A DNA stretch of 64,000 nt. It comes from Dokdonia sp. Hel_I_53 (lineage in GTDB: Bacteria; Bacteroidota; Bacteroidia; Flavobacteriales; Flavobacteriaceae). Position 1 is the stretch's first letter; each line of letters starts with the position of its first letter. Positions 26,427-35,421 of this stretch are shown here, one piece after another. The stretch lies in assembly GCF_007827465.1 (NCBI RefSeq), contig NZ_VISL01000001.1:2809001-2873000 (forward strand), in the 5' to 3' direction. The translations under genes were made by a program, and so were the position numbers. The notes under the pieces were generated by a model. The model saw nothing but the letters and a program-made list of their open reading frames with translations. It had not been told where the DNA came from and did not search any database.

Positions 26427-27710
26427 ATGGAAGATATTATTTTAAAGGTAGAGAATCTTTCTAAACAATATAGGCTAGGGACTGTTGGAACTGGTACTTT
26501 AGGTCACGACTTAAATAGAGTCTGGCATCGCATACTTGGTAAAGAAGATCCGTATTTAAAGATTGGAGCTGTAAATGATCGCTCGGGCACTACAACATCA
26601 GAGTATGTATGGGCATTGAAAGACATTAATTTTGAAGTAAAACGGGGAGAGATTCTTGGAATCATTGGTAAAAACGGAGCGGGCAAATCTACCTTACTTA
26701 AAATTTTATCAAGAGTCACAAGTCCCTCTACGGGAGGTATAAAAACTAAGGGAAGAATTGCGAGTCTTTTGGAAGTTGGTACGGGAATGCATCCAGAGCT
26801 AACAGGCTTGGAAAATATCTATTTAAACGGAGCTATTTTAGGAATGACGAAGTCTGAGATACGTTTAAAGATTGACGAGATTGTTGAATTTTCTGGCTGC
26901 CAGATGTATATAGATACCCCAGTAAAAAGATATTCAAGCGGGATGCGGGTACGCTTAGGGTTTGCAGTTGCAGCTTTTTTGGAGCCCGATATTTTAGTCG
27001 TTGATGAGGTGCTGGCTGTTGGTGATGCAGAGTTCCAGAGGAAAGCAATTGGTAAGATGCAAGATATAAGTAACACAAGCGAAAGAACTGTTTTGTTTGT
27101 GAGTCATAATATGGCTAGTGTACAACAGTTGTGTACTAAAAGTATTTTATTAATAAACGGTAGTATTGTTTTCACAGGAGATACAGAGAAGGCAATTGAA
27201 AAATATTTATCATCAGAAAGAATTGTAGAGGATACATCTTATCTAAAACAATATATTAAGGAGCAAGATGATGAAATTTTTAAATTGCAAAGCTTAGAAA
27301 TTACTCAATCAAACACTCAAAATAAAATTTTCTATTCAAGTAGTAAAGTTGAAATAACGTACATTTTTGAAATTTTCAAAGAGACTATGGGTCTTCGTAT
27401 TGGATTTGATTTATATGATACCAAAACGGGAGGCATCCTTTGGAGATCTTACCACGATGATCTTGGTTCAGAAATTATGACACTACCAATAGGTAATTAT
27501 TCTTTTAAGGCTATTATACCAAGGAATCTACTAAAAGCTGGATCCTATGCATTAAAGCCTATCGTTGGGATTCACAACAATAGATGGATAATATATGAGG
27601 ATAGGCTTGTATTAGGCTTTGAAATTGAAAATACAAAAGGAATAGACACCCTATTTACAGGTGAAAGACCAGGGGTCATACTGCCAGCAATTGAATGGAG
27701 CCATGAATAA
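26427..27710 (+). CDS. wzt: ABC exporter ATP-binding protein with Wzt-type C-terminal domain
   Basis: 427 residues. ABC domain about 1-250: Walker A GIIGKNGAGKSTLLK (about 77-91), signature YSSGMRVRLGFAVA (about 168), Walker B ILVVDEVLAVGD (about 189) and H-loop FVSHNM (about 222). From about 260 to 427 a beta-sandwich of the Wzt C-terminal type follows (VEITYIFEIFKETMGLRIGF..). In Wzt proteins this part binds the capped non-reducing end of the glycan and sets export specificity. The DNA becomes more AT-rich in this C-terminal half, as expected if the glycan-specific part was exchanged along with downstream genes. Confidence 0.94.
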   Translation: MEDIILKVENLSKQYRLGTVGTGTLGHDLNRVWHRILGKEDPYLKIGAVNDRSGTTTSEYVWALKDINFEVKRGEILGIIGKNGAGKSTLLKILSRVTSPSTGGIKTKGRIASLLEVGTGMHPELTGLENIYLNGAILGMTKSEIRLKIDEIVEFSGCQMYIDTPVKRYSSGMRVRLGFAVAAFLEPDILVVDEVLAVGDAEFQRKAIGKMQDISNTSERTVLFVSHNMASVQQLCTKSILLINGSIVFTGDTEKAIEKYLSSERIVEDTSYLKQYIKEQDDEIFKLQSLEITQSNTQNKIFYSSSKVEITYIFEIFKETMGLRIGFDLYDTKTGGILWRSYHDDLGSEIMTLPIGNYSFKAIIPRNLLKAGSYALKPIVGIHNNRWIIYEDRLVLGFEIENTKGIDTLFTGERPGVILPAIEWSHE

Positions 27711-27731
27711 AAAAAATGAACATTAAAAATT

Positions 27732-28592
27732 ATGAATATTCATAACTTAAGATATCGGCTGGCTAAAAAAATAGGTAGTAAGCTTCAAAAATATGCTAGT
27801 AATAGGAACGCCACTTCGAAAAAGAATATTGAAAAAGTATGGACCTCAAAATTTATAAATAGTAATTTTTTCGAACATAATTTAGAAGAGGGAATTAAAA
27901 TAAATTTGTATGAGGACAGTATATTATCTCAATACATATATAATGGCTTTGAAGAGCTAGAACTAAATTTTGTAAAAAAAAATCTCAGTACTGGTGACAC
28001 TTTTCTTGATATAGGTTCTAATGTCGGGTTATTCAGTCTAGTAGCTTCTAAAGCTGTTGGTGATCGCGGTAGCGTGATTGCTTTTGAGCCTAATCCTGAA
28101 ACTTATAGAAGACTACAAGAAAATATTGATCTTAATAATTTTCATAATATAACTACTCACAACATTGGCTTATCAGATAGAAAAAATACTCTCGATTTTT
28201 TCATTTCTGATACGGGGTTTGATGCTTGGAATTCATTTGCTCCCGAACCTTCTAAACTCCAAAATGTAATCAAAGTTGATGTTCTTTCACTGGATAAATT
28301 TTTAGAAAAATTTGATAAGGAAAAAATTAAACTGATAAAGATAGATGTTGAGGGCTGGGAAAAATTTGTTTTAAAGGGTGGTGAGTCATTTTTAAATAAT
28401 TATAATCCAATTTTAATAATAGAATTTGGAGAAGAAAATACATTAAATGCAAACTATCACGTGCAAGAACTTTTTGGGATTTTAGAAAGTTACGGTTATA
28501 AATGGTACGATATTCAAAAGGATTTAACATTAATATCTCACAAAAAAGTACTCAATTACCCATATTCAAACCTAATCGCCAAGAAGAACTAA
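27732..28592 (+). CDS. FkbM-family methyltransferase
   Basis: 286 residues, no signal peptide. The SAM-binding motif I, TFLDIGSNVGLFSLVASK, is at about 90-107, 'VIAFEPNPETYRRLQENI' follows at about 115, and the FkbM motif 'LIKIDVEGWEKFVLKGG' is at about 200. FkbM enzymes O-methylate sugars or polyketides; beside Wzt, a glycan-methylating role is likely, possibly as terminal cap read by the Wzt C-terminal domain. Its stop overlaps by 4 bases with the stop of a second, oppositely oriented FkbM gene. Confidence 0.92.
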   Translation: MNIHNLRYRLAKKIGSKLQKYASNRNATSKKNIEKVWTSKFINSNFFEHNLEEGIKINLYEDSILSQYIYNGFEELELNFVKKNLSTGDTFLDIGSNVGLFSLVASKAVGDRGSVIAFEPNPETYRRLQENIDLNNFHNITTHNIGLSDRKNTLDFFISDTGFDAWNSFAPEPSKLQNVIKVDVLSLDKFLEKFDKEKIKLIKIDVEGWEKFVLKGGESFLNNYNPILIIEFGEENTLNANYHVQELFGILESYGYKWYDIQKDLTLISHKKVLNYPYSNLIAKKN

Positions 28593-29332
28593 ATAGCTAT
28601 ATGTCTCGTGTTCACAAATATACCATCAATTTGAAGCAGCTCTCCAGTTTCATAACTATAGAAACCTGGTTCAACAGACCAAAGTTGAAAATTTAAGTCT
28701 TTTAAATATTTAATCATTTCATCATAGGTTTTTTCGCCTTCATACAATGGAATTAGAGACATCTCAATTTGAATCATTTTAATATTATTTAGAATGTCAC
28801 GACCACTTTCTAATATATTGTACTCATAACCCTGCGTGTCAATTTTTAGAAAAATATTATCATCCAGAGAACAATGAGCTTTAAATACTGTAGTAAGTGT
28901 ATTAAGAGTAATAGTTTCCTCATCTACGTAAATAGACTCTGGTGCATTATTTAAATGAGAAGGGAGCATTTTTAAAAGGGAGCTGCTATATGAGTTTTGA
29001 GCTATATTGATTACGGAGGTTTTATTTTTCAAGCCTAATCCTATGTTTTCTACTTTCCAAGAATTATATTGCTCCGAGAATTTTAATAAATCTTGAAAAG
29101 GTTTTTGCATAGGTTCAAATGAAATAATTGAGCCTTTGAATCCCATGTTATTTAATTGTTGAAGAGCATATTGACCACTATTTGCACCCACATCAAGAAT
29201 CTTATCGATATTACAGTGGTTTTGTATCTTCTTTCTTCTGATAAGGTCACCTTGCAGATTTGATTTTTCTGTCAGATTAAACCTTTTTTTTATTAGATTG
29301 ACTATTTTGCGTTTTATTCGATTTGATAACAT
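28589..29332 (-). CDS. FkbM-family methyltransferase, on the opposite strand
   Basis: 247 residues: 'ILDVGANSGQYALQQL' (SAM motif, about 45-60), 'IISFEPMQKPFQDLL' and 'FLKIDTQGYEYNILESG' (FkbM motif, about 165). It is the only minus-strand gene within the 32-kb polysaccharide cluster and cannot be read from the cluster promoter. TACTTTTG on its own strand at 29354-29347, 15 bases from the ATG, is a candidate -7 element. It is rather diverged from its neighbour, so it is not a recent duplication. Confidence 0.92.
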   Translation of the reverse strand: MLSNRIKRKIVNLIKKRFNLTEKSNLQGDLIRRKKIQNHCNIDKILDVGANSGQYALQQLNNMGFKGSIISFEPMQKPFQDLLKFSEQYNSWKVENIGLGLKNKTSVINIAQNSYSSSLLKMLPSHLNNAPESIYVDEETITLNTLTTVFKAHCSLDDNIFLKIDTQGYEYNILESGRDILNNIKMIQIEMSLIPLYEGEKTYDEMIKYLKDLNFQLWSVEPGFYSYETGELLQIDGIFVNTRHIAI

Positions 29333-29346
29333 ATAAAAGTTTTATT

Positions 29347-29354
29347 CAAAAGTA
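29347..29354 (-). promoter_or_regulatory. Candidate -7 element for the minus-strand FkbM gene
   Basis: TACTTTTG matches TAnnTTTG just upstream of the ATG at 29332. There is no -33 TTG at the expected distance. Confidence 0.35.
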
Positions 29355-29498
29355 TTTCATTTTAAATTGATTTTACTAGAAACTAATAGAATGTGTTTTA
29401 AAAGACAGAGTAAGAATTTGAGTTACATGTTTTCACTTAGATAAAATAGCTCATGTATGAATAATGAATTTTAAAATCATTTATTTAAATTAACATAG

Positions 29499-30248
29499 AT
29501 GCTTCCTTTTTTCTCAATAATAATCCCAACATATAATGCACAAAAAAAATTAAATTTTGCACTGAATAGTTTGTTACAGCAAGATTTTAAAGACTTTGAG
29601 ATTATCATAATGGATGGAGCATCTTCTGATATGACATTAAATGTTATAAATTACTATGCTTCTGAGGATTCTCGCATTAGAGTTTTTTCAGAAGAAGATT
29701 TAGGAATATATGATGCAATGAATAAAGGAATTATAAAAGGAAGAGGCCAGTATCTATATTTCTTAGGGAGTGATGATATTTTGTTTGGGGATAAAGTATT
29801 ATCGCAAATTTTTGAAGTCCTTCAAGAAAATGCGGTAGATGTACTTTATGGGAATGTTTTTAGCAGTAGATTTGATGGTTTATATGATGGACTATTTACA
29901 GCAAGTAAACTTTATAATAAAAACATATGCCATCAATCAATTTTCTTTAAGCGTTCAGTTTTTCAAACCATCGGAGTTTTTGATTTAAAGTATAAGTCTC
30001 AAGCAGATTACGACCACAATTTAAAATGGTTTTTTAGTGATAAGTTATCTCACTCTTATAGTAAAATTACGATAGCAAATTATGCTGATGGAGGTTTTAG
30101 CTCTCTTAACAATGACCTATTATTTATAAAAAATAAAAAACGACTTTTTTTTAGGTTAGGTCGAGGGAAATTATCGTTAAATTTTTATATGAAAGTAGTA
30201 ATTTCTTTCATATCTCAATATTATTATAAATTAAAAAATAGATTTTGA
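29499..30248 (+). CDS. Family 2 glycosyltransferase (GT2)
   Basis: 249 residues, GT-A fold: 'FFSIIIPTYNAQKKL' (nucleotide-binding start), 'IIIMDGASSDMTL', 'IYDAMNKGIIKGRGQYLYFLGSDD' (the acceptor and DxD region, about 75-98) and 'HQSIFFKRSVFQ'. This sub-group, with 'GIYDAMNKG', is common in Bacteroidota exopolysaccharide loci. It opens a run of four GT2/GT4 genes overlapping by 4-14 bases. Donor and acceptor unknown. Confidence 0.92.
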   Translation: MLPFFSIIIPTYNAQKKLNFALNSLLQQDFKDFEIIIMDGASSDMTLNVINYYASEDSRIRVFSEEDLGIYDAMNKGIIKGRGQYLYFLGSDDILFGDKVLSQIFEVLQENAVDVLYGNVFSSRFDGLYDGLFTASKLYNKNICHQSIFFKRSVFQTIGVFDLKYKSQADYDHNLKWFFSDKLSHSYSKITIANYADGGFSSLNNDLLFIKNKKRLFFRLGRGKLSLNFYMKVVISFISQYYYKLKNRF

Positions 30249-31120
30249 ACCCAAGCCCGTTAGTTTCTATTTGTATACCCGTTTATAATGGTGCTCTTTA
30301 TTTAAAAGAGGCACTTGATTCGATTAAACATCAGTCATACAAAAATATTGAAGTTATTATAAGTGATGATCACTCCAGTGACAATAGCTTGGAGATTATT
30401 TCTATCTTTAAAGAAAAAGCAACTTTTCCAGTTTATTTACACGCTCATAAACCTAATGGTATTGGAGCAAACTGGAATAATACTATAAAGCTTGCTAACG
30501 GATATTTCATTAAATTTCTTTTTCAAGATGACGTCTTATTACCTGATTGTATAACTAAAATGGTGAATACATTTAGATTATATCCATATATTGGTATGGT
30601 CGCTTGTAAACGTAATTTTCTTGTTGAAGGGATGAAAAGCGATGTAATTAAGAAATGGATTTCACAATATGAAGATTTACAGAAAGAATTTGTCAAGCCC
30701 TATGATGAGAGTAATCACGTTGTAATTGATGCATCAATATTTTCTTTACCATCCTTTTATAAATCCCCACTTAATAAAATTGGAGAGCCACCTACGACAA
30801 TGTTTAAAAGAAGTATTGTTAATGATGTTGGATTATTTAGTGAAGATTTAAAACAAATTTTGGATTACGAATTTTATTATAGAATTTTAAAAAAATACCC
30901 GATTATAATTTTAAAAGAAAAGTTAGTTAATTTTCGGATACACTCATTGCAGGCAACAAATGTCAATAGAACAACTACAATTAATGATTATGAGATCTAT
31001 CCTAAAATATTATATCAACATTATCTACATTTATTGCATCCTAATCTTCAGCATAAATTAAAAATGAAGTACAAACTATTATATAATTATTTTTACAAGG
31101 TAAAGAATCATTTTGCGTGA
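30245..31120 (+). CDS. Family 2 glycosyltransferase, TTG start
   Basis: 291 residues. 'LVSICIPVYNGALYLKEALDSI', 'EVIISDDHSSDNSLEII' and 'FLFQDDVLLPD' (DxD region, about 95-105) define GT2. The start is TTG at 30245, overlapping the TGA of the preceding gene (TTGA), with no better ATG nearby because the GT-A motif begins at residue 6. The C-terminus is Lys- and Tyr-rich and probably touches the membrane. Substrate unknown. Confidence 0.9.
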   Translation: MNPSPLVSICIPVYNGALYLKEALDSIKHQSYKNIEVIISDDHSSDNSLEIISIFKEKATFPVYLHAHKPNGIGANWNNTIKLANGYFIKFLFQDDVLLPDCITKMVNTFRLYPYIGMVACKRNFLVEGMKSDVIKKWISQYEDLQKEFVKPYDESNHVVIDASIFSLPSFYKSPLNKIGEPPTTMFKRSIVNDVGLFSEDLKQILDYEFYYRILKKYPIIILKEKLVNFRIHSLQATNVNRTTTINDYEIYPKILYQHYLHLLHPNLQHKLKMKYKLLYNYFYKVKNHFA

Positions 31121-32034
31121 ATACATATATTATTATAGTGACCTATAATGCAATGCAATGGATTGAAAAATGCTTGGCTTCTATTCCTGTGACTTATCCT
31201 ATAGTTATTATAGACAATAACTCTAGTGACAGTACTTTAAAATTTATAGAGACTCATCATCCTCGAGTAAAAATTTTCAAACAACAAAAAAATTTAGGTT
31301 TTGGCGCGGCCAATAATATTGGTTTAACGTATGCATTATCGAAAGAAGCTGAGTCAGTTTTTTTGATGAATCAGGATGTATATTTAAGACCTAACACAAT
31401 TTCAAAAATAGCTGATATTTCACGTGAGAATTATGAATATGGCATTCTTAGTCCTATTCATTTAAATGGAAAAGGAAATAGATTAGACCGTAATTTTTCT
31501 TTATATCTTAATTATGATAGCAACAATGACTTTTATAGTGACGCCATATTTAATCAGCTCAACGGAGTATATCAAGTTCCTTTCGTAAACGCGGCGGCCT
31601 GGTATATTCCCAAAAGAATATTAAAAAGTGTTGGAGGTTTTGATCCTATTTTTTTTCATTATGGTGAAGATAATAATTACTGTCAAAGAATTCATTACCA
31701 CGGATTCAAAGTGGGAGTGGTGGCAGATACTTTCGTAATGCACGACCGGCAAGATAGAGAAGTGAATAACATTAAAATTTTCACAGAAGAATTTCTAAAA
31801 AAAAAAGAACGTCACTTTAAAAATCAAATTGCAAATCCTAACAATAATGATTATCAACGACATTGGCTCTTAATTAAAAGAGGTGACTATAAAAAAATGC
31901 TTATTTCTTTACTCAAAGGGAATTATAAGAACTTCCTAGGTTATAAGAGATTATTGAATTTTAGAATATTGTGGTTCAAGCAATGTGAAAAAAGTAGAGA
32001 AGAAGTAATTTCATTGAAAAGTCATTATTTATGA
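31117..32034 (+). CDS. Family 2 glycosyltransferase (rhamnosyltransferase-like), GTG start
   Basis: 305 residues: 'YIIIVTYNAMQWIEKCLASI', 'IVIIDNNSSDSTLKFI', 'NLGFGAANNIGLTYAL' and 'VFLMNQDVYL', the set typical of the WbbL/rhamnosyltransferase-like branch of GT2; 'GGFDPIFFHYGEDNNYCQRIHYHGF' is the acceptor-side motif. The GTG start at 31117 overlaps the upstream TGA. Donor sugar not proven. Confidence 0.9.
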   Translation: MNTYIIIVTYNAMQWIEKCLASIPVTYPIVIIDNNSSDSTLKFIETHHPRVKIFKQQKNLGFGAANNIGLTYALSKEAESVFLMNQDVYLRPNTISKIADISRENYEYGILSPIHLNGKGNRLDRNFSLYLNYDSNNDFYSDAIFNQLNGVYQVPFVNAAAWYIPKRILKSVGGFDPIFFHYGEDNNYCQRIHYHGFKVGVVADTFVMHDRQDREVNNIKIFTEEFLKKKERHFKNQIANPNNNDYQRHWLLIKRGDYKKMLISLLKGNYKNFLGYKRLLNFRILWFKQCEKSREEVISLKSHYL

Positions 32035-32972
32035 TAGAACCACTCGTCTCCATAATCATACCTTCCTATAATCGTGCTACCTTAATTGGGGAGACACTCG
32101 ATAGTGTTTTGAACCAGACTTATACAAACTGGGAATGTATTGTGGTAGATGATGGTAGTACTGATCATACTATTGAGATTGTGAGGGCTTTCGCGAAATC
32201 GGATAAAAGATTTAAAATATTAGAACGCCCAAAAAATCGAGTGAAGGGAGCAAATGCTTGTCGAAATTTTGGATATGAGAACTCTAAAGGAGATTATATA
32301 AATTGGCTCGATAGCGACGACCTTTTTAGTCCAAATAAATTAAAAGAACAAATAAAAATATTGACAATTAATAGTACAATTGGTGAAATTTCAACGTGTG
32401 GATGGAACAAATTTAGGAACACAACAAATGGTATTAGTGCACGAGATATTCACCTAAGCAAAGACTATGTTTCTGGAAGAGAGTTATTAAAAGATTTTAA
32501 TAGAAATGTTGCTTTTTTTCCTTGCCATTGTTATCTTTCAGACCGCAGTATTTTTAAAAAATCGGGTCTTTGGGATGAGAGTCTTGAAGTAAATCAAGAT
32601 GGTGAATTCTTTACTAGAGTTCTCTTAAGTAGTAATTCAGTTCTATTTGCTAAGAGAGCAATAGCCTATTATCGCATACCAGAATCAAGCAATGTTAGTC
32701 AAATCGGAACTTCTAAAAAAGCAATTGCTGCAATTGAAAGTTGGAAGCTTATAGAAAGACATTTAGAAAAAGTAACTCCAAAGTATTCTTATGACTATGT
32801 TGCAAACGCAAAAGAATATTTATTTAGTAGGATTGTAAACCGCCCGATAGTAAAAGACTACCCTTCATTTTTTAAAAAACAATTGAGCACGACATATAAG
32901 CTCAAATCTTATTGGCAAAGACTTTTTAAGAAAATAAAGACTATATGGAAATCTCATAATGGCTATGGATAA
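32031..32972 (+). CDS. Family 2 glycosyltransferase
   Basis: 313 residues. 'LVSIIIPSYNRATLIGETLDSVL', 'ECIVVDDGSTDHTIEIV' and 'YINWLDSDDLFSPNKL' (DxD region, about 87-102) show a GT2 enzyme. ATGA overlap with the gene before, 14-base overlap with the gene after. An incomplete palindromic repeat (core TTTCGCGAAA at 32189-32198) is read as AFAKS. Substrate unknown. Confidence 0.92.
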   Translation: MIEPLVSIIIPSYNRATLIGETLDSVLNQTYTNWECIVVDDGSTDHTIEIVRAFAKSDKRFKILERPKNRVKGANACRNFGYENSKGDYINWLDSDDLFSPNKLKEQIKILTINSTIGEISTCGWNKFRNTTNGISARDIHLSKDYVSGRELLKDFNRNVAFFPCHCYLSDRSIFKKSGLWDESLEVNQDGEFFTRVLLSSNSVLFAKRAIAYYRIPESSNVSQIGTSKKAIAAIESWKLIERHLEKVTPKYSYDYVANAKEYLFSRIVNRPIVKDYPSFFKKQLSTTYKLKSYWQRLFKKIKTIWKSHNGYG

Positions 32973-34125
32973 ACCTTCAATACTACTCATTGGTCCAGCT
33001 GGTGAATATGGAGGTAGAGAGGTAGAAATGAATCAGGTTTATCATTCCCTTTCTAAGTCCTATGATGTTTTCTTGTATTCTACTGGAGCTATTACATCGC
33101 ATTCTACAGCATTAGATAACGTAGATGATACGAGCTGGAGCTGTCTTTATGATAATATTTATAAAAAATCTTTTACATTAAAAGTTCTAACATATTTATC
33201 CTATTTCAAAAACATAACACGTGGTAATAGATATCAGTACGTAAATAATAAGTTAGCAAAAGAATATTTTGGTTTTGAAGAAAAAGCAATTAGTGTCTTG
33301 AAAGAAAAAATTAACGATTACGAATTGATTTTTATCTGCGCTCAGGTCACAAGTAAATATCTACTAACTATTATAGACGTAGCTTCTAGTTTAAATAAAC
33401 CTATAGGATTTAGGGTGACAGGTACTATTTTCTATGTGCCAGAGGAATTAAAGTCGCGATTGAACGTTGTAAATACATTCAGTTATCATAGCCTGCTAAA
33501 CAAGGCTAATTTAGATATTTACCATCCACAGCAATCTTATCTTATTATAGATCAATATGCCATTTTAGAAAAGCAACTTCTTAAAATTCCTTTGAAAAAT
33601 ACTAAGATCAGAACATTTGGTTTTTTAGGAAGATTAAGCTCAGAAAAGGGTGTCGATGTACTTTTAGATGCTTTTAAGCAGATTGATAGTGATTTAATTA
33701 TAGCTGGTGATGGCCCTTTAAAAGAGAAAGTAGAGATTACAAGTAGTCAAAACGATAATATTCAATTTATAGGCTTTATTAAGAAAAAAGAAATAGTTGA
33801 TTTTTTTAGTGACATCGATTGTTTGATTATTTGTTCTCTAGAAGAAACTGGACCTTTAGTAGCTTTAGAAGCTATGGCATCTGGAACTCCTATAATTTCA
33901 ACACGCGTGGGTGCTATGATGGAGAGATTTGAGCAAAGAGATAGTATATATTGGATTGAAAATAGCAGTAGTTTAGATTTGCAACAGGCCGTAGTCAAAA
34001 TAAAAGACCTTAGTAATCGAGAAATTATGAGATTAGGACTTGACTTAAGAGGTAGATATTTAAACGGGTATGCAAAGGCAAAGATTCAAAAGCAATACCT
34101 TAATTTTATTAATGATATTTTATAG
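32959..34125 (+). CDS. Family 4 glycosyltransferase (GT4)
   Basis: 388 residues, GT-B fold. N-terminal half 'ILLIGPAGEYGGREVEMNQVY'; C-terminal half 'IRTFGFLGRLSSEKGVDVLLDAF' (about 214-236), 'LIIAGDGPLKEKV' and the retaining-enzyme motif 'EETGPLVALEAMASGTPIIST' (about 295-315, E-x7-E). It begins 14 bases before the end of the previous gene; a second ATG two codons in is equally possible. It is followed by a 320-base gap with a gene remnant. Confidence 0.92.
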   Translation: MAMDKPSILLIGPAGEYGGREVEMNQVYHSLSKSYDVFLYSTGAITSHSTALDNVDDTSWSCLYDNIYKKSFTLKVLTYLSYFKNITRGNRYQYVNNKLAKEYFGFEEKAISVLKEKINDYELIFICAQVTSKYLLTIIDVASSLNKPIGFRVTGTIFYVPEELKSRLNVVNTFSYHSLLNKANLDIYHPQQSYLIIDQYAILEKQLLKIPLKNTKIRTFGFLGRLSSEKGVDVLLDAFKQIDSDLIIAGDGPLKEKVEITSSQNDNIQFIGFIKKKEIVDFFSDIDCLIICSLEETGPLVALEAMASGTPIISTRVGAMMERFEQRDSIYWIENSSSLDLQQAVVKIKDLSNREIMRLGLDLRGRYLNGYAKAKIQKQYLNFINDIL

Positions 34126-34445
34126 ATTGAAGATTTTGATAAATAGTTGATTAGTTGACATAATTTAGTTTGTAAATTTTAAGTTGAAAAATCTATCCAT
34201 AATAACCATAAACTATAACAATGCAAATAGTACACAGCGAACATCTGATTTATTTAAAACTTAAAGCATCAGATATATTTTAAATTCATTGTTTTGGATT
34301 CGACTTTTAGTGATATAAGTATGAACATATTTCAAGATCACAAAGTGTATATCTAAGCAGAAATAGAATAATATCTAAATTTTGTTAATTAGAAAACACT
34401 TGATTTGTAAGGTAAGCATCATCCAAATTATAAATGCTCTGAATA
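34126..34445. other. 320-base gap holding a glycosyltransferase remnant
   Basis: Apart from the GT2 remnant at 34184-34264 I see no gene, hairpin or consensus promoter. It is the largest break in the plus-strand cluster and probably marks a recombination joint. Confidence 0.6.
34184..34264 (+). pseudogene. 5' remnant of a GT2 glycosyltransferase gene
   Basis: TTG at 34184 opens a frame reading LKNLSIITINYNNANSTQRT and soon ends at TAA (34262-34264). SIITINYNNA is the start motif of GT2 and is identical to residues of the intact gene at 35422 (MNSFSIITINYNNAKG), with close DNA similarity over about 35 bases. The rest of the gene is gone. Confidence 0.75.
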
Positions 34446-35420
34446 ATGTCTAAATTACCCGAACTATTAATTAATTTCTCAGACTTTTATCCGGGTTTCA
34501 GCAAGACTGAGAATTACTTTTATAGCATTCTTTCCAGAGATTACACACTTATTTTGTCGTCAGAGCCGGAGGTCCTTATCTATTCTTGTTTTGGCTATGA
34601 TTATCTGGATTTTAATTGTTTACGAATATTTTATACCGGAGAGAATCGAAAGTCTGACTTTTCTGCCTGCGATTTCTCAATATCCTTTGAATATTTAAAT
34701 AAGGAGAATCACTATCGCCTTCCTTGTTATTCTGTCAGGGCTTTTTATTTCAACTTTCTCCCTGAACTTGTGCGAGAATTAACGAGAGACGAAGCACTGG
34801 TTGAATGGAATAGAAAATCAAAATTTTGTTGTACTGTAGTTTCGAACGGAAAGTCGGCGGTTCGGAATGATTTTTTTCATAAACTGAATGCCACAAAGCA
34901 AGTCGATTCCGGAGGTAGATATTTAAACAATATTGGTGGCGCAGTAGAGGATAAATTTAAGTTCACAGAGGATTACAAATTTGTGTTTGCGTTTGAAAAT
35001 CAACGATATCCAGGGTATTTGACTGAAAAGCTTATGGATGCTATACTAGTCAACTCAATTCCAATATATTGGGGAGATCCTAAGGTTAATAAGGATTTTA
35101 ATCCAAAACGTTTTTTAAACTACAGTGATTATATTGATGAAGAAGCTCTTATTCAAGATATACTAGCTATTGAAAATGACAAAGATCGTTTTATATCAAT
35201 GATTTCGCAACCAGTTTTCAATCTTAATGTAATACCGCAGCATCTAGAAGAAGATAAATTACTTTTATTTTTAAATAAGGCTATTTCAAAAAGGAAAGAA
35301 GTTATTCCTGTAGCACGAACCGCAAAAGCAGAAAGACACCGAATCAAATTAAAAATAAGAAGTCTTATCAAAAAATCCCCTTTCTTGAGAGAAAGACTTC
35401 TAATTGAATTTAAAATGTAG
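34446..35420 (+). CDS. Family 10 glycosyltransferase (alpha-1,3/4-fucosyltransferase-like)
   Basis: 324 residues. The C-terminal half has the GT10 fucosyltransferase motif: 'YKFVFAFENQRYPGYLTEK' then 'LMDAILVNSIPIYWGDPKVN' (about 178-216), preceded by 'FCCTVVSNGKSAVRNDFFHKL'. GT10 enzymes transfer fucose from GDP-Fuc to GlcNAc or similar. The N-terminal part is short. The C-terminus is basic and helical (RIKLKIRSLIKKSPFLRERL) and may bind the membrane. No GDP-fucose synthesis genes are in the window, so the donor must be made elsewhere or another 6-deoxyhexose is used. Confidence 0.88.
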   Translation: MSKLPELLINFSDFYPGFSKTENYFYSILSRDYTLILSSEPEVLIYSCFGYDYLDFNCLRIFYTGENRKSDFSACDFSISFEYLNKENHYRLPCYSVRAFYFNFLPELVRELTRDEALVEWNRKSKFCCTVVSNGKSAVRNDFFHKLNATKQVDSGGRYLNNIGGAVEDKFKFTEDYKFVFAFENQRYPGYLTEKLMDAILVNSIPIYWGDPKVNKDFNPKRFLNYSDYIDEEALIQDILAIENDKDRFISMISQPVFNLNVIPQHLEEDKLLLFLNKAISKRKEVIPVARTAKAERHRIKLKIRSLIKKSPFLRERLLIEFKM

Positions 35421-35421
35421 A

